In this document: positions 1 through 6,600 of the stretch, piece by piece
Numbering within the stretch: position 1 is the stretch's first letter
Layout of the letters: each line of letters opens with the position of its first letter
Assembly (NCBI GenBank): GCA_009919445.1
Contig: RGBY01000106.1
Location: forward strand, 1 to 7,980
Length of the DNA: 7,980 nucleotides
Reading direction: 5' to 3'
From: Planctomycetia bacterium
GTDB taxonomy: Bacteria > Planctomycetota > Planctomycetia > Pirellulales > UBA1268
The notes under the pieces: generated by a model
The model's database searches: none
What the model was told of the DNA's origin: nothing
Seen by the model: only the letters and a program-made list of their open reading frames with translations
Made by a program: the position numbers and the translations under genes

Positions 1-939
1 GTCAATCTTGAGGTCGAGCAGGCCAGCAGCCTCCGCAGCGGCGGCAGCCGCGTCAACCAGATCGGCGGCAGACGATTTGTCGGCTTCGATCTTCAGTGGT
101 TTGCCCCTCACCTCAACCAGTTCGGCCGACAGGCTACGGTGGTCGGCTAGCCAGGCCATTCGCTCGCGGACGATCGGCGGCTTGCCGCGTTCATCCCGCT
201 GGGCCATGAACTCGTTCCATTCGGCGCATAGTCCTGCCGCAGCGGTGACATCGAAGCAGAGATTCCCCTGGATCTCCCAGGACTCATCAGGGGTGAAGGC
301 CCGGATCTCCAGCTCTCGTTCGACCACCAGCCGAGCGGCCACGCTCTGCACCCGGCCGGCACTGAGCCCGGAGGCAACCTTCCGCCAGAGGATGGGTGAG
401 ACCCGGTAGCCAACGATCCGGTCGACGATTCGGCGGGCCTGCTGAGCCTCGACTCGAGGCATGTTGATCGCCCGGGGGTGTTCGAAGGCCCGCTGCACCT
501 CTGACTTGGTGATGGCGTCGAACGTGACCCGCTTTGCCTCGGTCGGGTTCACCTTCAGTTCCTCGGCCAAATGCCAGGCAATTGCCTCACCCTCCCGGTC
601 GAGGTCGGTGGCGAACCAGATGTCGCGGGCTCCCTTGGCCAGCCGGCGGAGTTCAGTGACGGTCTTCTTTTTGGCCGTGTCGACCTCATACGTCGGGGCA
701 AAATCGTGCTCCAGGTCGACGCCCGGAACCAGCTGTTTGGTCCCCTTCGGCGCCCGGCTAGGCAGGTCGCGAATGTGGCCGACTGAGGCCTTCACAACGA
801 ACCCTGGACCGAGGTATTTCTCGATTGTCTTGGCCTTCGCCGGGCTTTCGACGATGACCAGATCATAGTCGCCCCGGGGGGTTGATCGGCTGGCGGTGCG
901 GCTGGTGCTGCGAGCCCGTTTGGCGGTTTTCTTGGCCAT
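1..939 (-). CDS. topA: DNA topoisomerase I (type IA), N-terminal part, cut by window edge
   Basis: Type IA topoisomerase that relaxes negatively supercoiled DNA by passing strands through a transient single-strand break. The 313 visible residues begin with a basic Lys/Arg/Ser/Thr-rich tail (about 1-22). A TOPRIM domain follows: catalytic Glu31 in VESPAKAKTIEKYL, then the metal-binding DxDxE set at Asp112, Asp114 and Glu116 in ATDLDREGEAIAWHL. The start of the topoisomerase core is also present, with ARRIVDRIVGY (Arg169, Asp173) and LSAGRVQSVAARLVVERE (192-207), both family hallmarks. The active-site tyrosine lies beyond the left edge and cannot be checked. The ATG at 939 is chosen because it gives a normal distance to the TOPRIM domain; an ATG 13 bp upstream is out of frame. 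No clear ribosome binding site is visible. The gene is transcribed divergently from its right neighbour. Identity is essentially certain; completeness is unknown. Confidence 0.97.
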   Translation of the reverse strand, partial: MAKKTAKRARSTSRTASRSTPRGDYDLVIVESPAKAKTIEKYLGPGFVVKASVGHIRDLPSRAPKGTKQLVPGVDLEHDFAPTYEVDTAKKKTVTELRRLAKGARDIWFATDLDREGEAIAWHLAEELKVNPTEAKRVTFDAITKSEVQRAFEHPRAINMPRVEAQQARRIVDRIVGYRVSPILWRKVASGLSAGRVQSVAARLVVERELEIRAFTPDESWEIQGNLCFDVTAAAGLCAEWNEFMAQRDERGKPPIVRERMAWLADHRSLSAELVEVRGKPLKIEADKSSAADLVDAAAAAAEAAGLLDLKID

Positions 940-991
940 CGCGTTGAGCCATTCGTGGGAGTGCGAGTTCCGGCCATCACGGAGATCGGGA

Positions 992-1019
992 TTGGCGCCC
1001 TGACGTGTGGCGCTACAAT
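992..1019 (+). promoter_or_regulatory. Sigma70-like promoter for the SurA/PpiD-like gene
   Basis: A -35-like TTGGCG (992-997) is separated by 16 bp from a -10 TACAAT (1014-1019), which matches five of six consensus bases. It points rightward and predicts a transcript start near 1026, with a leader of about 95 nt before the ATG at 1120. It lies downstream of the alternative GTG start at 955, so it also argues against that longer reading. This is prediction from sequence only. Confidence 0.5.
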
Positions 1020-1119
1020 CTGCGGCCTGACCGGTGGTCTCCAGCGTTACCCTCCCCTCTCTCTCCTTGTCAAGCCTCGGTGCTTTCCCGCCCCGTGGCA
1101 CGTGCGAACAGGCGGTTTC

Positions 1120-3351
1120 ATGGCCGGGTCCTTCAATTTCTTCCGCAAATACCAGCGATCGATGCTTGTGGCGGTCGCTGTCCTGGCGATGTTGGCCTTT
1201 TTTGTGCTGCCGCCGTTCCTCCAGATGAGCGGTGGGCCAGCCTCAGCTGACCCTGTTGTTGTCACCTGGAAGGGGGGTGAGTTTCGCGAAGGGCAGCTTG
1301 ACCGAGCCGTGGCAATGCGAACGCTGACCAACCGGTTCTTGATGGAGGCGGCGGCCGTTGCCGGTCGGGACGCCTCGCAATTACCGGCATTTCCTGAGGG
1401 GGAGGAACTGATCGTTCGCGAACTGCTGCTGGCTCGGCAGGCAGAGGAAATCGGCCTCACGGTCAGCAATACCGCAATCAACGAATTTCTGGCGGTCTGG
1501 ACCAACAACATGGTTCGGCAAAACCAGTTTGACGCGATGATTGCCAGCCTTCGGTACGGACGGTCTCCGGTTTCGGCAGGCGATCTCTTTGAATCGTTGC
1601 GGACTGCACTCGTGGCCCGCAACATGTTGCTTCTGTTCCAGACAGGGTTTTCCGGCGATCCCCCCGGCTGGCGGTGGGATTTCTACAAGCGGCTTGAGCA
1701 GGCTGCCACGGTCGAGGCCTTCCCGGTGGCTGTCGAAGACTTTGCCGTGTCGGTGCCGGCGCCGGCTGAGTCTGAATTACGAACATTTTTTGAACGCTAC
1801 AAAGACAGCCTGCCGGTCGCGCGAAGCCCTGACCCAGGGTTTAAGGAGCCGCATCGCATCCGCTATGCCTCCTTGATGGCAGAGCAGAAGAAGTTTGAGG
1901 AAGAGGCGGCCAAGACCATTACCGATGCGGATGTGAAGGCGTATTACGAGGCAAATAAAGAGACTCGATTCCGCAGTAGCAAGCCGGCCACAACAGCGGA
2001 GCCCCCAGCCGAGACACCGGAAGCGGGTGCCCAAGAGAGCCCAGGCAACTCAGAGGCCCCCGCCGCGGATGCTGAGTCAGCCGAGCCTGCCGCAGCTGAA
2101 GCCGATGCCGAAGAGTCCAGCCCAGCGGCCGAATCCCCTGCCGCAACGGACAGTGGGGCTGCCTCTCGCGGTCGGCTCAGGGTGATGCCGGTGGCGCTGC
2201 AGGATGCTGGCGACGGCACCGAGCCGACTGAGACTTCGGCCGTTGCTAAAGAGTCCGCGGAGCCGTCGACTGAGCAGGTGGCCGAGGAGCCGCCGGCACC
2301 CGAAGCCGAAAAAGCGGCTGCCGCTCCGGCTGAGGCGAAGGATGCGGCAACGCCAGCCCCTCCGCCAGAGATGACCTTTCAGCCGCTTGAAGAGGTGGCC
2401 GATCAGATTCGGCAGCAACTCACCAGTGAGCGGGCCACCGCCCGCATCGATGCTGTCTTTTCGGCATTAGCCGCTGATCTGACCGCGTACGCTGAAGACC
2501 GGGCTGTCTGGCTGGCACGTGGCCAGGACGGAACGGCCGAGCCGGCCGCCCCAGACATCGAGAAAATTGCCGCCAAGCAGGGGCTGGTCGCTGCTGAGTC
2601 TGATTGGATTGCAGCGCCGGCAGCTGTGGCCGCCGGAGGCATTGGCAGCAGTTTTGAGTTTGTGCCTGATCCTGGCAGCCGGTTTGGTATCCGGCAGCAG
2701 CGTTGGGTCGAGATGATCTTTGGTGAAGGGGGGATTGCCCTGCGGCCCATCACCTCACGAGATGCCGAGGGGAACCGCTACTTCTCCTGGAAGCAAGATG
2801 ATCGCGAAGAGCGTGTGCCAACCTTTGCTGAGGCCCGGGAGACGGTTGAAAAAGCCTGGCGAATTGTTGCCGCCAGACCTCAGGCAGAGAAACGAGCGGC
2901 TGAGCTTGTGGCCACGGCTGGAGAAAAATCGCTCAAGGATGTGGTCGGGGATGTGGTCGGGGAAGAAGCTGCAGAGCAGGTGCTGACGGTTGGCCCCTTT
3001 ACCTGGTTGACCGAAGGGGCGGCCGGATTTGGTGCACCGCCACTGCTTTCGTCACCCAATGGCCTTGTCATGCCGGGAGAGGCTCTCATGCAGGCTGTCT
3101 TCACCACACCAGCCGGTGCCGGGGCAACCGCCTTCAACGAGCCACAGACCTTCTGCTATGCCCTGCGGGTCATTGCCCATGAGCCGGCTGAGGCCGAGTT
3201 GCGGGAGCGATTCTCCGAAACCCAAGGCGACCAACGCAGAATTGCCATGGTCGCACAGCAGGCCTTTGCCGAGGTCTTTACCGATTGGATTGATGGCCTC
3301 GAAACCCAGGCTGGGCTTACCTGGAAACGTGACCCCCGGCCAGCACGCTAA
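1120..3351 (+). CDS. Membrane-anchored SurA/PpiD-like folding factor without a visible parvulin domain
   Basis: Probable periplasm-facing protein-folding chaperone of the SurA/PpiD type, 743 residues. A short basic N-terminus (FNFFRKYQRS) is followed by one hydrophobic segment (about 15-34), giving a PpiD-like inner-membrane anchor. Residues about 45-230 are helical and resemble a SurA N-terminal chaperone domain. PDPGFKEPHRIRY (near 237) and ITDADVKAYYEANKETRF (about 267-284) resemble the lead-in to a parvulin domain. Instead, residues about 285-417 are Ala/Glu/Pro-rich and probably disordered, and FQPLEEVADQIRQQL (from 420) looks like the sequence that normally follows the rotamase domain. 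Residues 420-743 form a C-terminal region of unknown fold. An in-frame GTG at 955 would add 55 residues with no TM or signal character and lies upstream of the best promoter, so ATG 1120 is preferred; the ribosome binding site is weak. Isomerase activity is doubtful. The family call is moderately sure. Confidence 0.7.
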   Translation: MAGSFNFFRKYQRSMLVAVAVLAMLAFFVLPPFLQMSGGPASADPVVVTWKGGEFREGQLDRAVAMRTLTNRFLMEAAAVAGRDASQLPAFPEGEELIVRELLLARQAEEIGLTVSNTAINEFLAVWTNNMVRQNQFDAMIASLRYGRSPVSAGDLFESLRTALVARNMLLLFQTGFSGDPPGWRWDFYKRLEQAATVEAFPVAVEDFAVSVPAPAESELRTFFERYKDSLPVARSPDPGFKEPHRIRYASLMAEQKKFEEEAAKTITDADVKAYYEANKETRFRSSKPATTAEPPAETPEAGAQESPGNSEAPAADAESAEPAAAEADAEESSPAAESPAATDSGAASRGRLRVMPVALQDAGDGTEPTETSAVAKESAEPSTEQVAEEPPAPEAEKAAAAPAEAKDAATPAPPPEMTFQPLEEVADQIRQQLTSERATARIDAVFSALAADLTAYAEDRAVWLARGQDGTAEPAAPDIEKIAAKQGLVAAESDWIAAPAAVAAGGIGSSFEFVPDPGSRFGIRQQRWVEMIFGEGGIALRPITSRDAEGNRYFSWKQDDREERVPTFAEARETVEKAWRIVAARPQAEKRAAELVATAGEKSLKDVVGDVVGEEAAEQVLTVGPFTWLTEGAAGFGAPPLLSSPNGLVMPGEALMQAVFTTPAGAGATAFNEPQTFCYALRVIAHEPAEAELRERFSETQGDQRRIAMVAQQAFAEVFTDWIDGLETQAGLTWKRDPRPAR
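1972..2370 (+). other. Ala/Glu/Pro-rich low-complexity linker inside the SurA/PpiD-like protein
   Basis: This coding stretch encodes residues about 285-417, dominated by Ala, Glu, Pro, Ser and Thr with a net acidic charge, as expected of a disordered linker. It is interrupted once, at residues 350-362 (RGRLRVMPVALQD), by a basic-hydrophobic island. The strong codon bias creates several long overlapping reading frames on the minus strand, which I regard as artefacts. Confidence 0.75.
2938..2961 (+). repeat. 12-bp in-frame tandem duplication
   Basis: GATGTGGTCGGG occurs twice in direct succession (2938-2949 and 2950-2961) inside the SurA/PpiD-like gene. It duplicates the peptide DVVG in the C-terminal region without shifting the frame. 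It looks like a simple slippage product. Confidence 0.9.
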
Positions 3352-3366
3352 GAAGCCTTCGGCGAG

Positions 3367-5262
3367 TCATCGCGGAGACGCCACGATCGGTTTCAGCACA
3401 AGAGCGGCCAGCGGCGGGACGGTCAGCACGACCGACTGCGGTCGGCCATGGTGTGGCACGGGCTGAGCGGGCAGGGGGCCTTGATTGACGACGCCGCTGC
3501 CACCGTAGGGAGTGGCATCGCTGTTGAAGCGCTCTGTGTACTCGGTCGCCAGTGGCACGCCGACTCGGTAGTGAGGCCGCGGTACTGGGGTGAAGTTGCA
3601 GATGACGATCAGCTGGTCTGTCGGGGTTGCCCCGCGGCGGACGAAAGCAAGCACGCTCTCTTGCCAGTTATTGCAGTCGATCCACTCAAAGCCACGGCCT
3701 TCAAAATCGATTTCATGCAGGGCCGGTTCGGCTTGGAGCATCTGGTTGAGGTCGGCTACCGACCGTGATAGTCCCCGATGGTCCTCGTGTTCCAAGAGAT
3801 GCCACTGCAGGCTTTCGTCAAAGTTCCATTCCGCCCATTGGCCGAATTCACCTCCCATGAAGAGAAGTTTTTTGCCCGGGTGGCACCACATCATCGCGTA
3901 GAGCAGGCGGAGGTTGGCAAATTTCTGCCAGCGGTCTCCTGGCATCTGTTCGATCAGAGACCCCTTGCCGTGAACGACCTCGTCGTGTGAAAGCGGCAAG
4001 ACGAAGTTTTCATGAAACGCATAGATGAGGCTGAAGGTCAATTCATCGTGGTGATACTTGCGGTGGATCGGGTCGTGCCGCATGTACCGCAGGGTGTCAT
4101 TCATCCAGCCCATGTTCCATTTCAGGCTGAAGCCAAGGCCGCCGGTGTAGGTTGGCCGTGAGACTCCTGGCCAGGCGGTTGACTCCTCGGCAATGGTAAG
4201 GACACCAGGAAAGTGGTGGTGAACCTGAATGTTGAATTGCTTGAGGAACTCAATCGCCTCAAGGTTTTCTCTGCCGCCGAAGCAGTTGGGGAGCCACTCG
4301 CCCTCATTGCGGCTGTAATCGAGATAGAGCATTGAGGCGACCGCATCGACCCGCAGCCCATCGATGTGGTAGTGGTCAAGCCAAAAGAGCGCCGATGAGA
4401 TCAGATAGTTGGCGACCTCGTTGCGACCGTAGTTGAAGATGAGCGTGCCCCAGTCGGGGTGTTCTCCCTGTCGCGGGTCTTCGTGTTCGTAGAGTGCTGT
4501 CCCGTCAAACCGCCTCAGCCCGTGCTGATCCTTGGGGAAGTGGGCAGGAACCCAGTCGATGATGACGCCAATTCCAGCCTGATGCAGGCTGTCGATGAGG
4601 GCCATGAGATCCTGCGGTGAGCCGAATCGGCTGGTCGCGGCGAACATGCCGATGGTCTGGTAGCCCCAGCTGGCAGAAAGTGGGTGCTCGGTGGGAGGCA
4701 GGAACTCGACATGGGTAAATCCCATCTCAACGCAGTAAGGGACCAATTCACGCTGAAGATCGGCGTAGGTCAGCCAACGCGCCGGTTCATCTCCTGGCCG
4801 CCGCCAGCTGCCTAGATGCACTTCGTAGATCGAAATCGGCTCGGCAAGCCAATCTTTGCGTCCACGTTGTTCTAGCCAGTCAGCATCCTGCCAGTGATAC
4901 CCTGTGAGATCCGTCACCCGCGAGGCATTTTGCGGTGGCACTTCAGCCGCAAAGCCGTAGGGGTCGGCGCGGTCGGTGACGCCCTCGTCAGTCTGCACAC
5001 GGTACTTGTAGCTGGCCCCAGCAGGAACGCCTGGAACAAACAGTTCCCAGATGCCTGAGGGAATCAGTTTCCGCATCTGATGCCGCTGGCCATCCCAGCC
5101 GTTGAATTCGCCAATCACGCTGACCGCCTGGGCGTTCGGGGCCCAGACGGCAAAGGAAACCCCAGCCACCCCAGCGGCCTGCTGAAGGTGAGCACCGAGT
5201 TTCTCGTAACTCTTCCAGTGTCGGCCTTCGCCAAGCAGGTGGAGGTCGTAGTCAGTCAGCAT
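3367..5262 (-). CDS. glgB: 1,4-alpha-glucan (glycogen) branching enzyme, GH13, short form
   Basis: Cytoplasmic enzyme that cleaves an alpha-1,4-glucan and rejoins the piece through an alpha-1,6 bond, making glycogen branch points. It has 631 residues, like the short Bacillus-type enzymes and lacking the extra N-terminal module of the 728-residue E. coli form. A CBM48-like domain (about 35-100, with GEFNGWD) precedes the GH13 barrel. Catalytic motifs are intact: IIDWVPAHFP (region I); DGLRVDAV with nucleophile Asp306; TIAEEST with acid/base Glu359; LSHDEVVHGK with Asp427. LPNCFGGRENLEAIEFLKQFN is also typical. An all-beta C-terminal domain follows. The ATG at 5262 starts directly before LTDYDLHLLGEG, the usual family N-terminus; an in-frame TTG at 5283 would add seven atypical residues. 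No clear ribosome binding site is seen. No other glg gene is in the window. It converges with the SurA/PpiD-like gene, with 15 bp between the stops. Confidence 0.97.
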   Translation of the reverse strand: MLTDYDLHLLGEGRHWKSYEKLGAHLQQAAGVAGVSFAVWAPNAQAVSVIGEFNGWDGQRHQMRKLIPSGIWELFVPGVPAGASYKYRVQTDEGVTDRADPYGFAAEVPPQNASRVTDLTGYHWQDADWLEQRGRKDWLAEPISIYEVHLGSWRRPGDEPARWLTYADLQRELVPYCVEMGFTHVEFLPPTEHPLSASWGYQTIGMFAATSRFGSPQDLMALIDSLHQAGIGVIIDWVPAHFPKDQHGLRRFDGTALYEHEDPRQGEHPDWGTLIFNYGRNEVANYLISSALFWLDHYHIDGLRVDAVASMLYLDYSRNEGEWLPNCFGGRENLEAIEFLKQFNIQVHHHFPGVLTIAEESTAWPGVSRPTYTGGLGFSLKWNMGWMNDTLRYMRHDPIHRKYHHDELTFSLIYAFHENFVLPLSHDEVVHGKGSLIEQMPGDRWQKFANLRLLYAMMWCHPGKKLLFMGGEFGQWAEWNFDESLQWHLLEHEDHRGLSRSVADLNQMLQAEPALHEIDFEGRGFEWIDCNNWQESVLAFVRRGATPTDQLIVICNFTPVPRPHYRVGVPLATEYTERFNSDATPYGGSGVVNQGPLPAQPVPHHGRPQSVVLTVPPLAALVLKPIVASPR

Positions 5263-5320
5263 GAGGGAGCACGCGGAAGCCAAGGTGGTTGCGATGGTCG
5301 CCAGCCACGATGCCGATTGT
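5252..5320 (-). pseudogene. Possible C-terminal remnant of a formylglycine-enzyme/C-type-lectin-fold gene
   Basis: A short open stretch of 22 codons upstream of and overlapping the glgB start reads GDHRNHLGFRVLPHAD and then stop. This resembles the C-terminal signature of FGE-sulfatase (SUMF1-type) proteins, where Arg/Asn-rich residues lead into GFRV. A stop codon (5321-5323) closes the frame just upstream, and no other part of such a gene is convincing. If real, it is the decayed tail of a lost gene. The match covers only about ten residues and may be chance. Confidence 0.2.
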
Positions 5321-5584
5321 TCACGGCGTGGCGGAGTCTCGCGGACAGTCGTCGTCCGTTGAATTATTCACCATGCTCTCGGGGCAGGTGCGGAAAAGGG
5401 AGTCATCGCGGTTAGAGAGAGGGGAACTGGTTGTTCCGATTGCAACGGCCGCGGCATAGCAGGGCAATGGTGCCCTGGTTCTTGTCATCAGAAAACTTTT
5501 GGCGAGGAGCTGGCGGCACAAAAAAGCCCGCCGGTCACCTGGAAGTGGCCGGCGGGCTGAGCTGCAAAAAGATTTCTGTGACTG
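5263..5584. other. Intergenic spacer between glgB and the amidotransferase-like gene
   Basis: This 322-bp stretch has no credible complete gene. It holds the leftward terminator at 5520-5558, a perfect 7-bp hairpin CAGGGCA/TGCCCTG with a 4-nt loop (5460-5477), and an AATAAT that could be a leftward -10 box for glgB (5363-5368) but lacks a good -35. The reading frames crossing it show no recognisable domain apart from the possible FGE-like tail near 5252-5320. Confidence 0.6.
5520..5558 (-). terminator. Rho-independent terminator of the amidotransferase-like gene
   Basis: Read leftward, 14-nt arms (5545-5558 and 5525-5538, core AGCCCGCCGG/CCGGCGGGCT) close a 6-nt loop and run into six T residues (5520-5525). 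In the leftward RNA there is a single C-A mismatch in the arms. The hairpin begins 26 bp past the stop codon of the amidotransferase-like gene, so that transcript should end before glgB and glgB needs its own promoter. Confidence 0.88.
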
Positions 5585-6331
5585 CTAGGCGACCAGTCGC
5601 ATGGCCGGCACCTCACCCGTGATGCCGACGATGAATTCCTCAAAGATCTTGGCATCGAGAGCGGAGGCAGACTCAGCCTCAGGATGAAACTGGGTGCCAA
5701 TCGCGAACCAGCCCTCGGTCTGGCTTTCGATGGCCTCAATGACCCCGTCGGGTGAGCGGGCGGTGACCCGGAAGCCAGTGGCCAGATCGTCGATGGCCAT
5801 ATGGTGCATGCTGTTGACGCGGATTTCACCATCGCCATAGACCCGCTCCATCGCTGAATCGGGCTCAACCAGAAGCCCATGTCGGTGAGCTGGGTCAAGA
5901 AGATCTTTATGGGGGATGGTTTGTGGCTGATCTTCCGGGAGATGGAGAAACAGCGTTCCACCCTCGGTGATGTTGAGTAATTGCATGCCGCAACCAATGG
6001 CCAGCACGGGCATGTGGCGGGCACAGACATGCTTGGCGAGCATTCGGTCAAAGTCTTCGCGGCGTTCGTCCAGCGGCCGCACTGCTGGATGCGGCATGTA
6101 GCCATCCCGTCGTGGATCGAGATCGGCACCGCCGATGAGCACGACGCCATCGAGGGTGTCGAGCAGACGCATCAGATCCTCTTCGTCCTCCAGGGGAGGA
6201 AGAATGACGGGAATTCCTCCCGACTGGATGATGTTGTCGTAGTAGCCAGCCGCCACAAACGAGAGGGCCGCATGTTCCTTGCGGCTGGGGCGGAAGTCCA
6301 TATTGATGCCGATTACCGGTTTGGCTGCCAT
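5585..6331 (-). CDS. Class I amidotransferase-like (PuuD/peptidase C26) protein lacking the canonical nucleophile Cys
   Basis: Belongs by sequence to the gamma-glutamyl-gamma-aminobutyrate hydrolase (PuuD/C26) group of class I amidotransferase-fold proteins, 248 residues. Family features in order: KPVIGINMDF (4-13), a GGIPVILPPL segment (38-47), GVVLIGGADLDP (62-73), the nucleophile-elbow region PVLAIGCGMQLLN (108-120), GGTLFLHL (124-131), VNSMHHMAI (172-180) and IGTQFHPEAE (211-220). His216 and Glu218 of the usual triad are present. The elbow, normally G-I-C-R-G-M-Q, reads A-I-G-C-G-M-Q, so Gly113 sits at the cysteine position and Cys114 is one place later. Activity may be lost or changed, and the substrate is unknown. 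The ATG at 6331 has an AAAGGA ribosome binding site at 6338-6343, six bases upstream; the longer start at 6403 is not supported. It ends at its own terminator. Confidence 0.88.
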   Translation of the reverse strand: MAAKPVIGINMDFRPSRKEHAALSFVAAGYYDNIIQSGGIPVILPPLEDEEDLMRLLDTLDGVVLIGGADLDPRRDGYMPHPAVRPLDERREDFDRMLAKHVCARHMPVLAIGCGMQLLNITEGGTLFLHLPEDQPQTIPHKDLLDPAHRHGLLVEPDSAMERVYGDGEIRVNSMHHMAIDDLATGFRVTARSPDGVIEAIESQTEGWFAIGTQFHPEAESASALDAKIFEEFIVGITGEVPAMRLVA

Positions 6332-6337
6332 GAAAAG

Positions 6338-6343
6338 TCCTTT
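6338..6343 (-). promoter_or_regulatory. Ribosome binding site fixing the amidotransferase-like start
   Basis: AAAGGA lies six bases before the ATG at 6331. It is one of the few recognisable Shine-Dalgarno sequences in the window and decides against the in-frame upstream ATG at 6403. Confidence 0.7.
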
Positions 6344-6411
6344 GTCAAGCAACACTGATATGCGGTCGTGCCACCCATCCTTGAGCGACAGTCTCGAACG
6401 CAACGGCGGTG

Positions 6412-6439
6412 AAGATAGCGCCCTGCAAAATCAAGACAA
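6412..6439 (-). promoter_or_regulatory. Weak candidate promoter for the amidotransferase-like gene
   Basis: Read leftward, TTGTCT (6439-6434) and TATCTT (6417-6412) are separated by 16 bp, each matching four of six consensus bases. This would give a leader of about 75 nt before the ATG at 6331. Weak, but the best candidate in the spacer. Confidence 0.25.
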
Positions 6440-6453
6440 GGATTTTTACGATT

Positions 6454-6481
6454 TTGTGGTGAAGCAATACTGCCACCACAA
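6454..6481. repeat. Inverted repeat in the miaA/amidotransferase spacer
   Basis: Perfect 8-bp arms TTGTGGTG (6454-6461) and CACCACAA (6474-6481) flank a 12-nt loop. Outside them CAAGAC (6432-6437) and GTCTTG (6483-6488) could add a second stem with an unequal bulge. There is no T-run in the right place on either strand, so it is not a classical terminator. It could end or stabilise the miaA transcript or sit near the next promoter. Confidence 0.5.
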
Positions 6482-6487
6482 GGTCTT

Positions 6488-6511
6488 GTGCTAGCAGATC
6501 AGGTGCTAGCA
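6488..6511. repeat. Two direct copies of GTGCTAGCA, each containing an 8-bp palindrome
   Basis: GTGCTAGCA occurs at 6488-6496 and 6503-6511, a 15-bp period. Each copy contains the perfect palindrome TGCTAGCA, so the two copies can also pair with each other as a stem with a 7-nt loop. An overlapping pair, CAGAT (6495-6499) and ATCTG (6511-6515), gives a competing fold. This could be a paired operator or a hairpin behind miaA; no regulator is recognisable nearby. Confidence 0.5.
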
Positions 6512-6600
6512 TCTGAAAGCCTTTGGCACGGAATTTGCGCAGCAGCGCTGCTTGCAGACGTCCTGGTGGCAGGCAGCCGCTGAGAGAATCGTGGTTGCGG

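Noticed and set aside
955..1119. GTG at 955 as the start of the SurA/PpiD-like gene
   Set aside because: The added 55 residues have no signal or domain character and would place a cytosolic-looking tail before the membrane anchor. The best promoter (992-1019) lies downstream of this GTG.
1047..1625. Long minus-strand reading frame (192 codons) inside the SurA/PpiD-like gene, and similar ones at 1944-2219 and 2077-2418
   Set aside because: They mirror a real gene with biased codons and low-complexity sequence, show no domain, and their Arg/Ser/Pro-rich composition is typical of antisense frames in GC-rich DNA.
5263..5283. TTG at 5283 as the glgB start
   Set aside because: It adds seven atypical residues; the ATG at 5262 directly precedes the family's usual N-terminal sequence.
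5460..5477. CAGGGCA/TGCCCTG hairpin as a terminator
   Set aside because: There is no T-run on either side; the real terminator of the upstream gene is at 5520-5558.
5252..5520. Diversity-generating retroelement template or variable repeat, suggested by the FGE-like tail
   Set aside because: No reverse transcriptase, no accessory gene and no repeated copy of the segment were seen in the window.
6332..6403. ATG at 6403 as the start of the amidotransferase-like gene
   Set aside because: It lacks a ribosome binding site and family similarity, whereas ATG 6331 has AAAGGA at the right distance.
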